This document shows positions 20,728 to 31,665 of a stretch of 64,000 nucleotides of DNA, piece by piece. The notes beneath the pieces are model-generated. The model searched no databases. It was not told the origin of the DNA and saw nothing but the letters and a program-made list of their open reading frames with translations. The stretch lies in contig WOAB01000005.1 in NCBI GenBank assembly GCA_027886185.1, positions 1,116,001 through 1,180,000 of the forward strand, read 5' to 3'. The stretch's first letter is position 1. Every line of letters starts with the position of its first letter. This DNA comes from Rheum nobile. Its lineage: Eukaryota; Streptophyta; Magnoliopsida; Caryophyllales; Polygonaceae. The position numbers and the translations under genes were made by a program.

Positions 20728-21798
20728 TGATGTGAATCAAGGATCGGGAATGATGCGGTGCAAGGGAAGGCTCGAAAGATCTTCAAGCAATCGTCAACCC
20801 AAAGCCCAGAAAAATAGGTCTTACTTCAACTGGATCGTTCTCTCTCGTCTGAGATCGGAATGAAGTGATTCCAAATCCCAGAGTTAGATCTTGAAGTCTA
20901 GTTTATTCCCTCAAAATTGTAGAACTTTCTGGGTAGGGAATAAAAAGATACGCCGGTTCTACTGAGAGGCTTTCGAAAGTTCCGGGAAGGAAATCTGCGA
21001 TGGTGCGAGTGGAGTTTGGGATGACTCGTAATGGTGATGGATTTGAGGATGGATGAGATGGATGATGGAGGCACCTTTGGTAGGCGTTCTTGGTGTGAGA
21101 TGTTGGCTCACGAATAGTTCTTCAAGGGGAGGGAAGACTCGACGCAGACTTGGTTGAGAAAGAAGTTGTTGGAGAGATATACACACTCGGCAACAAGGGA
21201 ATTTGACGCAAGAATGTTAGAGCAAGGGAAGAGAGAGTTTGATAGACTTTTTGATTCAATTCAAGCGTGTCTTACAATGGAAGAAGCATAGCCTATTTAT
21301 AGGCTTACAAAATTAGAGTGCAAGGCACTCTTCAAACCTCTTGCATTCCAAGCAAACAAAACATTAACTAAAACATTAACTAAAACATTAACCAAAAGAC
21401 TCTTCAAATTTTATACTAAATAAAACTGAAATAATAAGCATAATATCAGTTGGAATTGATTGCAAAAACGTTGAGGCTCTTGGAGTCTTTCGGCATTGAA
21501 TTTAGACTAGTTACTTCCTTGGAAATGGTTGGACTGCTGCCGAAGATTGCAATATCTGGACTTATACGAACATATTTCATAGAAACAGTTGGCATAAAAG
21601 TTGTATATCATTTTGTTAGCTTTCCAATGACTACTAATGGTCCTCCATTGGATATGTGTAGCTCCCTTTATGGCAGAAATACCGAGAAGGTGTCGAAGAG
21701 TAAGATTTCTCGGTTTCGACATCTTCAATGCTTCGTACAATTTCATCGGTACAAGTTGTTCAGCTTCTTCAAAAATGAAGGAATCCATATTCACATCA
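20728..21798 (-). repeat. 3' LTR of the young LTR element
   Basis: 1071 bp. A 75-codon minus ORF is shared with the partner LTR; it has no recognisable domain. Confidence 0.9.
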
Positions 21799-22292
21799 TC
21801 CTCTCCACCTTTAAAAGGATTCGTCCTCGAATCCACATGAACATCAAAAGTTAGAGAAGATGAACTACCTTTCTTTTCCTCCATGGCGGCGGTTTTGACA
21901 AGTGGTTGTTTGACAATGCAATTTGCCTCATCTTCTTTCAGTTCTGATTCCTCTTCAACAACTTGCTCTTCAAAAACTTTGGCCATGAAAATTTCACACA
22001 CTTCTTCCTTAGGTGATTCATCACCTTTGAGTTTTATTTTCTCTTGTGAATAATATCGACGGATCATCTCCTCGAGGTTCGTAAATTCTTCCTTGAGCGT
22101 TTTGTGAAGAAGTGAAAATTGACGATCTTGCATCTCTCGGAAGTCTCTCAAATCAGATCTTAATGATGAGAGATGCTCTCGGTAAATTTGTAGAGGCTCA
22201 AACATGGTCATCGGTTGGTGGATTCTATGGTGATACATGACAAGGTTTCGAAACCTCCTTGCGTGGCTCTGATACCAAATGATGTGAATCAA
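21507..22292 (-). CDS. Short gag-like coiled-coil ORF of the young LTR element
   Basis: 261 codons on the minus strand, starting in the end of the 5' LTR and running through the interior into the 3' LTR. A more plausible start is the Met at about residue 19 or 28, after the primer-binding site. Residues about 40-75 (SLRSDLRDFREMQDRQFSLL) are heptad-like, as in gag N-termini. A long Glu-rich stretch follows. There is no zinc knuckle, protease or polymerase. Because the C-terminal third is LTR sequence, this may be a truncated gag rather than a functional protein. Confidence 0.45.
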   Translation of the reverse strand: MIHIIWYQSHARRFRNLVMYHHRIHQPMTMFEPLQIYREHLSSLRSDLRDFREMQDRQFSLLHKTLKEEFTNLEEMIRRYYSQEKIKLKGDESPKEEVCEIFMAKVFEEQVVEEESELKEDEANCIVKQPLVKTAAMEEKKGSSSSLTFDVHVDSRTNPFKGGEDDVNMDSFIFEEAEQLVPMKLYEALKMSKPRNLTLRHLLGISAIKGATHIQWRTISSHWKANKMIYNFYANCFYEICSYKSRYCNLRQQSNHFQGSN

Positions 22293-23350
22293 GGATCGGG
22301 AATGATGCGGTGCAAGGGAAGGCTCGAAAGATCTTCAAGCAATCGTCAATCCAAAGCCCAGAAAAATAGGTCTTACTTCAACTGGATCGTTCTCTCTCGT
22401 CTGAGATCGGAATGAAGTGATTCCAAATCCCAGAGTTAGATCTTGAAGTCTAGTTTATTCCCTCAAAATTGTAGAACTTTCTGGGTAGGGAATAAAAAGA
22501 TACGCCGGTTCTACTGAGAGGCTTTCGAAAGTTCCGGGAAGGAAATCTGCGATGGTGCGAGTGGAGTTTGGGATGACTCGTAATGGTGATGGATTTGAGG
22601 ATGGATGAGATGGATGATGGAGGCACCTTTGGTAGGCGTTCTTGGTGTGAGATGTTGGCTCACGAATAGTTCTTCAAGGGGAGGGAAGACTCGACGCAGA
22701 CTTGGTTGAGAAAGAAGTTGTTGGAGAGATATACACACTCGGCAACAAGGAAATTTGACGCAAGAATGTTAGAGCAAGAGAAGAGAGAGTTTGATAGACT
22801 TTTTGATTCAATTCAAGCGTGTCTTACAATGGAAGAAGCATAGCCTATTTATAGGCTTACAAAATTAGAGTGCAAGGCACTCTTCAAACCTCTTGCATTC
22901 CAAGCAAACAAAACATTAACTAAAACATTAACTAAAACATTAACCAAAAGACTCTTCAAATTTTATACTAAATAAAACTGAAATAATAAGCATAATATCA
23001 GTTGGAATTGATGGCAAAAACGTTGAGGCTCTTGGAGTCTTTCGGCATTGAATTTAGACTAGTTACTTCCTTGGAAATGGTTGGACTGCTGCCGAAGATT
23101 GCAATATCTGGACTTATACGAACATATTTCATAGAAACAGTTGGCATAAAAGTTGTAGATCATTTTGTTAGCTTTCCAATGACTACTAATGGTCCTCCAT
23201 TGGATATGTGTAGCTCCCTTTATGGCAGAAATACCGAGAAGGTGTCGAAGAGTAAGATTTCTCGGTTTCGACATCTTCAATGCTTCGTACAATTTCATCG
23301 GTACAAGTTGTTCAGCTTCTTCAAAAATGAAGGAATCCATATTCACATCA
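22280..23350 (-). repeat. 5' LTR of the young LTR element
   Basis: 1071 bp, offset exactly 1552 from its partner. Confidence 0.9.
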
Positions 23351-23603
23351 CTTACCCTAACGCATTACACGTGCGAAGCACGGGCTTAAAGACCTAGTTC
23401 AATTAGAAAGATAGGATTTTATAGGAGAAATACCTCATTATTAAGGAAATGCCTTAATGGGATGAACTTAATGGGCTGACTTTTTAATATAACTTGCTTG
23501 CTAATTAATTAGTCTCTTAATTAGATAAATAGCTAATTAATTAGTCTCTTAATTAGATAAATAGCTAATTAAAATAATAAGGGATATATAATTTTCCTCA
23601 TCA

Positions 23604-24416
23604 TTTTGCCCCTCGGACTTCCGTGGCAAATTTGGCTCGGGAGTACGAACCTTATGCATGCACACCTGGGTCTACGCGGACCCGATCTCACGTCTTCATA
23701 CTATTGGCTCGTTTGAGTTTCACGTGGTCCTGACCTATCGGAATCGATACCGATGCCCATGGCGTACCATGGAACTGGTCTGTTGTGCAATAAAAGGACA
23801 TCGACTTGCTGACTCTTTACCTCTTGCATTTGCTAAACTCCACTTCATGCTCTTAGTAATTTCAACAATATATGCTAAACAAGACATAATGTATTGCAAT
23901 GCGAATAATCTCAAAATGTAATAAACATCTCCAAATGCGAAAAAAGAGTACGTTGGGAAAAACGCCGGCCATCTCTTGCCCTATGTGGCTTGTAGGCTGG
24001 TTGCTTCAGGCATCATGTGCCATGCTTTCAACATAATCATAGATAAATTGAATTGACAGTTTAATGACCTTACTCATGGTCAGTCACAATTTAGCACTTC
24101 ACAATAATTAATATATGACGATATAACTAGTTTTCAAAGCATGTGATACTTTCTCATGTACTCAAAATGAATGGTAGAAAACTTAGCTGACGAGCGAGCT
24201 CTTAATCCTTCTTGTGCTTGGGTTGAGCTCATCAATATTCCATGATACTCAATTTGCCTGAATGACCTTCGTTCGACTTATAGCACGTTCCTGTATCGAT
24301 TGTTGTCGATGTATAATTGCCTTATAAGGACCTTGGTTGCTCCAGCCATCAATTTCACTGTCACGACTGTCGGCCCTTCATAACCGTCATTTGGTTTCCC
24401 TTTGTAAAAGATGGGC
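23604..24416 (-). mobile_element. Family X internal region, 3' portion (right copy)
   Basis: Starts with TTTTGCCCCTCGGACTTCC next to LTR copy b (purine tract on the minus strand). It runs through sequence paralogous to 17,780-19,337 and contains the unoccupied GCTTCAGG site. Non-coding. Confidence 0.6.
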
Positions 24417-27290
24417 GATCTTTGTTGTCGCGCTTCTAAGTCGTGCCTTAATTAGCGATATACTCTCGCGTTTATCCCAACATGATACAAACATGAAATA
24501 ATTAATCATGAGATAATAATTAATTAAACTATTATGTAGATTTTTTTTGCGAATAATAATTAAATTAATTTTAAACAAACCAATCATTAGCTATCAAACT
24601 TTACCATAATACTTTAGATAATATCAAATTATGGATTTTATTACTAAATTATAAATAGTAATTGTATATGAGATAAAAATTACAATATTTGTGAGGTGAT
24701 AATATATCGATTAATACATATTTTATAGAATTATACTAATATATCAAAAAGATCAACATATCTAATCATAAACAAAAATAAGAAATTAAATTTGAATTAA
24801 ATATCCTAAGAAGATGGTAAAAGTACAATGATTTTTTTTAAATTACTTGAAATAACACCTAAATAGTGGGTGTTTTAGCAATTTCTATATAATTATTTGA
24901 TCAGAGATAGAATTATAGAACTTTTGTTACAAATTTGACAAAGTAATTTTGTTTCATTTCACTTAACAGTAATAACATAGTAATAATTAGTAAAGTATAG
25001 AATATCTCATATATATCGTTTCACTATTTAGAAATCGATCGTAAATTATGATAAATTTGGTTATGTAAATTTTAAAAAATACACTAATATATTAAAAATA
25101 TCAAATAATCTAATTATAAATAATAATAATAATATGGAATTAAATGCTAAAGGACTAAAAACTAAATTGAACTATAACAAGACGAGAGTTAAAATTTGTT
25201 ATCCCTTCATCTTCTGCAATTTTATAGTTACAAACATTCATACGCTAGAATTTAATAGCAAAAAGACTTGAATGCTAAATTCAAATTAATGAAAGTGTTA
25301 AATCATATATCCAAATCATGAATTTCATATTTATTCATACACTCCATGTAAGTTTTTAACGTTTGATATCCTATGACCAAGAGTTAAAAAGACTTACTGC
25401 ATGTTAATTTCAAGAATTTAATATTATAGTAATATAGCCGTTTGTATTCTAATTGCAAATGAAAAGACAAATAACTACCATACATAAATTCTACGACTGC
25501 CCCCACCTTGCTTATATATAAATCAACATGGTGCCTAACTCTTTCTTTCATATATACCATAAGTTAGATCTACAAACAATGTATGAGTACTTTATTTGTT
25601 GCATTTCTTTCCAGTTTCTTTATACATACTTTGCTTATATATTTTACTATTTTAGTTGACGATGATGATCAATATTTTGATTTATTTTGCAGGTGAAGAT
25701 AAACATTAAGAATTTCGATTGTATATGTCTAGAATAGGTCGTGACTGTTAATTATGGGTTTGGTGTTGATGATCAATGAACTTCTAAAAGAAATCATAAT
25801 TCATCTTCTAGGAATATGTTCTAAGTTTATATTTTATTATGTTAATCAATCTCTTTAAAATATGTACCATAGAAGATAACTAGAAGTCCAAGATTTATAT
25901 GGATTAGGGTTTTAAACATTGTTTCTATTCACATGAGAACCATTTTATAATCTATTTGATAGAAAGTTTTATAAATTTTTTTTGAACTACTGAAAGCAAA
26001 TATTATTACTCTATTGCTTGATGAATTTTGTATCCCTCTAAGCAAGCAAGCATTTCAGCCCACAATATATTCCGTCATTCTTATTAACTAAAATTGACTA
26101 AAACATGGGATTACAAAATATAGACATGGGAAGTAGAATTAAAGCATTGTATAATTGTCGAACAAAAAAAATGGATGTAATTTCATTACACTTGAAAATC
26201 TATATATATTGGTATTTTTGTTATTGAACCATATTGAATATGGTAAGTCATCTCTACACAATTTCATTAATCTATAATGGTGTATTGGTGCGACATTCAA
26301 ACATAAAAAACATGTGATTATAGTTTTATATAATCGGATATATATTTCATTAATTTCATAATCTCTAATTAGAATTTTAAATTAAATTATAAAGTAGTAT
26401 CTAAGCAAACTATGTCAACAACATTAAATTTCATAATATATAGTACTTATATGAAATAATTAAGATATTGATGTGACTGAGACTGAATATCTATGTTTAT
26501 GAATTTTATTTTTAAATTAAATATATAATTTTCGAAGTACATACCATAATGATATAAATTTATACTTACAAACCCGTTATATAGTATGAAGATATTTAAA
26601 AAGAATTCATAAAAGAAATAGTTAGTTTAGATAAGCTATTTCTTTTTAAATCTGTTGGGCAGTGATTAATTACTATGAAGTGCCCTTAAATGTTTCTTTA
26701 AATTGGTTGCTCAATGTGACTTTCTATTTTCCATTGAATTAGAGAGAAAGTTAAACCAAATAAAAATTTTCAAGATTAATTGACATCATCGTATGTCATT
26801 TCAAATTCTTAATTTTTCTAATTGTCATTTAAATACCAAATGTGAGTGGGAGAACATAAATCAAAATAATCCAACACTTTGATTTTCTATTACTTTAGTG
26901 TATCTACTTGAAATAACACTTATGATAGTAAATGCTTATACTATTTCTAGATATAAATATACAACTTTTGTTATAAAGTTCACAAAGTGATTTTGTTTGA
27001 TCTCATTTTACTTTAATAAAAAAACAATTAATAAAGTATGATGAAATATCTTGTATATATCGTTTTTTCTATTTAAAACTCGATCATAAACTACAATAAC
27101 TTTGATTGTACAAATTTTATAAATTACACTAATATATATAAAAAAATATCTCAAATTATAAATAAAACATAAAAAAAATTGAAATTAAACATGTCACGGA
27201 CCCGTGTTACACACGGGTGCATATATAAGTAGTTTTTATAAAAATTAAGCCGTTCTAGCGTGAACGAAATAATTAAAGCTATTTTACCAA
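24417..27290. other. AT-rich block without recognisable genes
   Basis: About 2.9 kb of very AT-rich DNA, distinct from the family X sequence on both sides and therefore probably an insertion. No ORF above 66 codons. The only structured signal is a Helitron-like hairpin near its right edge (27,200-27,232). Confidence 0.5.
27200..27232 (+). other. Helitron-like 3' terminal hairpin (candidate)
   Basis: ACCCGTG-TTACA-CACGGGT forms a perfect 7-bp stem, followed by a short AT-rich spacer and GTAG then T. Plant Helitrons end in such a hairpin plus CTRR and insert before T. Here the last four bases read GTAG instead of CTAG. No matching 5' end was found. Confidence 0.35.
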
Positions 27291-28743
27291 TCAAGTTGAG
27301 TACGAGCTTCGATAGAATTGGGCTACCTGGTGCCCCTTGACCTTCCTCTCATCACGCCCTCTAAGTTGAATTGGCCCAACAGCAACATCTTAGTCATCAT
27401 CATCCATGGTCCGCTTGAATGACATTCCTCTGCCCCGACAATTTTTCAGAATAGCCCATGCGAGGAGCCCGCCTTGGACGACTCATCGGCGCCTCTCAGG
27501 GAATCCGAATGAGGCGAGGCCAGCTATGTTGGGCTCGTGGCGCTGCCAGGCTTCACCGTAGATGGGTCGCGGTGGCTTAGCTCATCTACCAGCATCGGAA
27601 AAGTGGCCGAATGGTGTCCCAAGAGCCTTTTGCTGCTGTTTTTCAGGCGACTCGTAGGTAGCTCAAATGATGCAAGTCCGGTGGCTATGGACTCGTGGCA
27701 CTACAAGCTTATCACCGGAATTGAGTCTATGCGGCTGATTTCCTTCACCGGCGCCGGAAAACACCAATTATATAAGCTGTTTGATGCGCAAGACCAAAAT
27801 TTCCAGATTTTGTCCTTCAGCAAGCCTACTTCGGGCGGTTCGTACGGGCTCATACGCGATCCAAATGAAGCAAGGCCGGTGGCGTTGGACTCGTGACAAT
27901 GCAAGCTTCCATCGGAGTTGAGTCGAGGAGGCTGCGCTCCTCAGGAGGTGCCGGAAAATTCCAGATTCATAGGCCGGTTCATGCCCAGCCCGGATAATTT
28001 TTCAAGTTTTACCCTTTAACGAGCCTACTTTGGAGGGCACGTACAGGTTCAAGCGAAGTCCAAACGGGACGAGCCCGGAGGCCATGGACTCATGATCTTG
28101 TAAGGTATCACCGAAGGTGAGTGGTGGCGGCGATCGGAGCGGTTAGACTGGCCCGAATTGGGCGTGGAAACTCAGTTTTTGACAAAATCAGGACCGACAT
28201 CGACCGGCCTGACGACGGCTCGAACGGCGACGGAATGGACCGATATTGGCACGGTTGCGTCCCTGGTGCCGAGAGGAGTTGACGAAGGTGTCTCGATGGC
28301 GGAGGCGCTACCTTGTATGGCGGCAAGTTGGCCCTGAAGTGGCATGGCTTGACAACTCAATCTCCATTAGCGGTGGTCTACTGCGATCTCACCTTCTTCA
28401 TGGCCATCTCTTCCTGCACCTCTCGAGCCATAGTCTTTTTGCTGAAAAAGACTGAATTGCAGCGGCAGGTTCATGTTGTGCAACTTCATTCCAATTCCAA
28501 TGCTCGAAAGAGTTGTAGAACAAGGCAAAGCCTTTTTCGTGTCGTCAATCTTTTTCAATCTTATGTCAATCACTCTCAGAGAAAGAGAACGAGAAGAGTT
28601 CTTCTCGGCCATCGCGACCTCCCACACGGCCTGCTGGAGGGAGCGTTCAATCGCCACACCTCCACCCCGATCTCTTGCAGATTGCGTTGCTATCATCCCT
28701 AGTCGGTCTGACCATCGTTGTCGTCCCCATGGACGGAGCCAAA
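27291..28743 (-). mobile_element. Family X internal region, 5' portion with decayed gag-like sequence
   Basis: A less AT-rich segment ending at the primer-binding-like site (minus TGGCTCCGTC, just left of the LTR at 28,744). Four diverged tandem units of about 150-175 bp (27,480-28,110) share strings such as GTGGC(G/T)(T/A)TGGACTCGTG. Near 28,480-28,690 a minus frame reads RGGGVAIERSLQQAVWEVAM, with a coiled-coil look that could be a gag N-terminus. No conserved retroviral domain can be named. Confidence 0.45.
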
Positions 28744-29028
28744 TGTAGAAGCATGAATCTGAACTTACTTGAGATTCGAAGAAGAACAACTAAATCCGAT
28801 GATCTCCGACCGGAAGGACTATGAGGATTCACCTCCGACGCTCAAGTCAGACAAGAGAAGATCGTTTCTTGCGAGGTTGCCTAGAAATACCTCATTATTA
28901 AGAAGTCCTTAATGGGCTGAACTTAATAGGCTGACTTTTTAATATAGTTTGCTTACTAATTAATTAGCCTCTTAATTAGATAAATAGCTTATTAAAATAA
29001 TAAAGGATATATATAATTTCACTCATCA
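28744..29028 (-). repeat. Family X LTR, copy c (5' LTR)
   Basis: 285 bp from TGTAGAAGCATG to CACTCATCA. It is shorter than copy a through internal deletions of about 30 and 70 bp, and is followed by GATAG. Confidence 0.8.
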
Positions 29029-29114
29029 GATAGAGACCGAAAGTTTAGAGTACATAATTTTGGAGTGATGTTTCTGTTTATTTCGTTAATGATCTGTATG
29101 GAGAATGGACATTG
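29029..29114 (-). mobile_element. LINE zf-RVT segment between X and copia
   Basis: Minus-strand CPFSIQIINEINRNITPKLC continues the LINE zinc-finger region at 32,338-32,420 after the copia element is removed, and runs on into 4353-4430 after X is removed. Confidence 0.6.
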
Positions 29115-29840
29115 TGTTGGGCCTAAAGCCCATTTGTTCCAGCCCATGTCTTCCTACACATATATAAAGCAAATGTGAGGAGGAGAGAGATACGAAAGTG
29201 GCATCTCAAAATTGGGGCACAAGTGTGTTGCCCTAGGTGCAGCCTCCACGTGAAAGAGATTGAGAAGCCAAGTGAGCTTCTTGGGGCAGCAATAGCCATC
29301 AAGAGAAGGATAAAGAGAGAGGAGAGAGCTTGGAGGAGAGAGAAAAAGAAAGGTAGAGAAAAGAGCTAGTTTTGCTCTTCTTTAGCCTTGGAGATCGTCT
29401 CTTGGATCCGAATAGCTCATTATCAACAGGGGTTTGGTAAGTTCATCTCCCTTTGGAATCCCTAGTCTCATGAACAAGTGTTTTAGTTAGTTGGAGAGAA
29501 ATCCTATCTAGATCAGGTTGTATTTAGAGAGGTGTTTGAGATCTCCATGTTTGTTTCCAGTGTGTGAGACTAGTATTGCTAAACACTTGTACTGATTTGT
29601 TGATTAGTGGATTGATTGGCTTGGTTGGCCGGTCGTGGGTTTTTTTTCCCTCTCGTGATTGAGGGTTTTCCCACGTTAAATTCCTGTGTTGGTTATTGTG
29701 ATTATTCTGTTGCTTGAGTTTGTCTGTGATCTGGTTATCCTGAGATTCTGTGTTTGTCGTTGTTTCTGGGTGTCATTTGATTGTCAGCAGAATTGTCGTT
29801 ACTCCTAGTTGGCCTCGAATTTGCGCTTTCGGGCCCAACA
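29115..29840 (+). repeat. Copia 5' LTR
   Basis: 726 bp. Many scattered differences from the 3' LTR mark it as clearly older than the LTR element inside Helitron 1. Confidence 0.9.
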
Positions 29841-29892
29841 AGTGGTATTAGAGCTTTTGGCTGTGTTGAGATTGTGGGCATTAGGAGTAGAG

Positions 29893-31665
29893 ATGACAAT
29901 GAAAGTTGAAGACTTTGCGGGTACAATGATCAAGTTGACGGCTTCAAATTATTCAATTTGGAAGTCGCGGATGGAAGATTTGTTGTACTGTAGGGACTTG
30001 TATGATCCAATTGAGTTGGGATCAAAAGGAACGACTGAGACATCTGAGAGTGACTGGAAGAAGCTGCACATAAAGGCTATTGGAACCATCAGACAATGGG
30101 TGGATAACTGTGTTTATCACCATATTAGCAACGAGACGGATGCACAGGTATTGTGGAAAAAAATGGAAGATATGTATGAGAGGAAGTCAGCCCAGAGTAA
30201 AGCTTTTGTGATTAGAAAGATAGTGAATCTCAAGTACAGAGACGGAAAGCCTATTGCAGAGCATCTGAGTGAATTTCAGGAATTAGTGAATCATTTGAAC
30301 ACCATGAAGTTGGTCCTTGATGATGAGTTACAAGCCCTATTGCTCTTGAGTTCTTTGCCTGACAGTTGGGAGACTCTGGTGATATCGATCAACAATTCTG
30401 CTCCTAGTGGTGTTGTGTCTTTATCTGCAGTGAAGGATAGTCTCTACAATGAGGAGACTAGGAGGAAGGATATGGGCATGGATACGTCACAGGCTTTGGT
30501 GACAAATTCGAGGAGTAGATCGAGAGGTAGATCACATATCAGGGGGAGCTATGCTTGTTATTTCTGTGGCAAGGAAGGGCATATCAAGAGGAACTGTAAG
30601 CATTGGAAGGAGAAAAATCAGAAGGAAAATGATGAAAACACCACTGCAACTGTGCATGGTGATGAGGATGCATTGGTTGTTCTCTCTTGCGTTCAGGCTC
30701 AGAGTTGTGAGCCAGATACTTGTGTAGAGTGGGTTGTTGACTCTGGTTCGTCTTACCACTGTACATCAAGGAAGGAAGCATTCACTACGTACAGAGCAGG
30801 AGTCTTTGGCACGGTGAAGATGGGGAACACTAGTCATGCAAAGGTGGTTGGTATGGGTGATGTTTGTGTGAAGACAAACATTGGTTGCATGGTGACATTG
30901 AAGAATGTGCGCCACATACCGGATCTACGGGTGAATTTGATTTCTCTAAATGTTTTGGATCAGGAGGGCTACAAGAACTTATTTGGTGATAAGAAGTGGA
31001 AACTCGTCAAAGGTTCCATGGTGATTGCAACGGGTAGCTTGAAAGACACCTTGTATCAAACTCAGATGTGGGATATCAAGGAAGGCTTGAGAGGAGCTCG
31101 AGATGATATTTCACTTGATTGGATGCGTAGGCAGTCGACATGCTTGAGTGAGATGAGGCTGCAGGTTCAGGCAAAGAAGTCTCTCAATTCTGTTGCCGGT
31201 GTGACCTTGAGCACTTGTGATGATAGTTTGTCTGTGAAGCAGACAAGATTCAGCGGATCTTCTGAGACGTCAGAAGAGGATGGCACAAGTGTGGAGTTTA
31301 CTTCAGAGGATGGTGTTGATGTGATACCCGTGTCAGAGGAGTGTTCATTAGGTGCTGAAGCTGATGAAGGATCTGAGCAGGGGGAGCTAACACAGACTGA
31401 AGAAACTACCAGGAGGTCAGAGAGAGAGAGAAGTATGAGTCAACCAGATATCCTACCTCAGTGTACGAGAGAGTTACGGAGGAGGGGGAGCTACAGGGTG
31501 GTGATGATGATATCTGGCGAGCATCGGTTCCATGCCACGATGGCGGGATGGGAATCGGATGCAGGTGAGACCAGGATGACGACGTCTTTCCCCTTGGGCT
31601 GGAGGGGGAGATTGTTGGGCCTAAAGCCCATTTGTTCCAGCCCATGTCTTCCTACACATATATAA
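29893..31665 (+). CDS. Copia gag-protease polyprotein, pol deleted
   Basis: About 590 residues from the ATG at 29,893, placed downstream of the primer-binding site; the open frame extends further up into the LTR. Residues 1-200 are the copia gag domain (FAGTMIKLTASNYSIWKSRM, LSSLPDSWETLVISI). Residues 222-235 are a CCHC zinc knuckle (CYFCGKEGHIKRNC). The aspartic protease motif WVVDSGSSYHCT has its catalytic Asp at about 283. MGNTSHAKVVGMGD and HIPDLRVNLISL, the region after the protease, follow to about residue 400. The remainder is acidic linker-like sequence, and the frame ends inside the 3' LTR. The integrase-polymerase part is missing, so the encoded product is particle protein plus protease only. 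The frame is uninterrupted. Confidence 0.85.
   Translation: MTMKVEDFAGTMIKLTASNYSIWKSRMEDLLYCRDLYDPIELGSKGTTETSESDWKKLHIKAIGTIRQWVDNCVYHHISNETDAQVLWKKMEDMYERKSAQSKAFVIRKIVNLKYRDGKPIAEHLSEFQELVNHLNTMKLVLDDELQALLLLSSLPDSWETLVISINNSAPSGVVSLSAVKDSLYNEETRRKDMGMDTSQALVTNSRSRSRGRSHIRGSYACYFCGKEGHIKRNCKHWKEKNQKENDENTTATVHGDEDALVVLSCVQAQSCEPDTCVEWVVDSGSSYHCTSRKEAFTTYRAGVFGTVKMGNTSHAKVVGMGDVCVKTNIGCMVTLKNVRHIPDLRVNLISLNVLDQEGYKNLFGDKKWKLVKGSMVIATGSLKDTLYQTQMWDIKEGLRGARDDISLDWMRRQSTCLSEMRLQVQAKKSLNSVAGVTLSTCDDSLSVKQTRFSGSSETSEEDGTSVEFTSEDGVDVIPVSEECSLGAEADEGSEQGELTQTEETTRRSERERSMSQPDILPQCTRELRRRGSYRVVMMISGEHRFHATMAGWESDAGETRMTTSFPLGWRGRLLGLKPICSSPCLPTHI

Larger units (their letters stand above)
20728..23350 (-). 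mobile_element. Young non-autonomous LTR retrotransposon (2.6 kb)
   Basis: Two 1071-bp LTRs flank only 481 bp of interior. LTR ends are TGATGTGAAT and ATTCACATCA. The primer-binding site TGGTATCAGAGC lies at 22,266-22,277 (minus), two bases from the 5' LTR. A purine tract (minus AAGGTGGAGAGGA) precedes the 3' LTR. The LTRs differ at five positions by eye, indicating a recent insertion. No pol is present. The flanks (GAGAA and CTTAC) do not form a target duplication, which is odd for so young a copy. Confidence 0.9.
19555..23397 (+). mobile_element. Helitron 1 (non-autonomous, 3843 bp)
   Basis: Begins TCTTCTATATATATTTAAAA and ends with a hairpin (CGTGC-GAA-GCACG, 23,370-23,382) followed about 15 nt later by CTAG (23,394-23,397). 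It sits between host A and T without target duplication, as Helitrons do. Its unoccupied site is preserved in LTR copy a (GAGAATGAGAATTCAATTAG near 4650). It carries no RepHel. Its 5' terminus is very similar to that of the larger Helitron at 33,576. Confidence 0.92.
19323..23603 (-). repeat. Family X LTR copy b, split by Helitron 1
   Basis: Pieces 19,323-19,554 and 23,398-23,603 (438 bp together) align with LTR copy a. The two halves abut exactly at GAGAA/TTCAATTAG when the Helitron is removed, matching uninterrupted copy a near 4650. An internal AATTAATTAGTCTCTTAATTAG block is duplicated near 23,500-23,565. Confidence 0.85.
4431..29028 (-). mobile_element. Family X LTR retrotransposon complex (three LTR copies, many nested insertions)
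   Basis: Three LTR-like copies of one family lie at 4431-4831, 19,323-23,603 (split) and 28,744-29,028, all in the same orientation. The outer two are flanked by the same 5 bp: GATAG at 4426-4430 and at 29,029-29,033. That is what one insertion event leaves. A primer-binding-like TGGCTCCGTC (minus strand) adjoins the right LTR, and a purine tract (minus GAGGGGCAAAA) adjoins the left and middle LTRs, so the element points leftward. No recognisable pol remains. Inference: a full element became a three-LTR tandem by unequal recombination and was then filled with later insertions. The superfamily is not assignable from what remains. Confidence 0.6.

Noticed and set aside
20959..21186. 75-codon ORF repeated exactly at 22,511-22,738
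   Set aside because: LTR copies of the young element; no domain.
25560..25760. Possible small gene in the AT-rich block
   Set aside because: A TTTTGCAG-like acceptor and ATG codons are present but no frame beyond a few codons is supported.
29175..29369. 64-codon ORF shared by both copia LTRs (31,673-31,867)
   Set aside because: Conserved only because LTRs are copies of each other; purine-rich composition explains the open frame.
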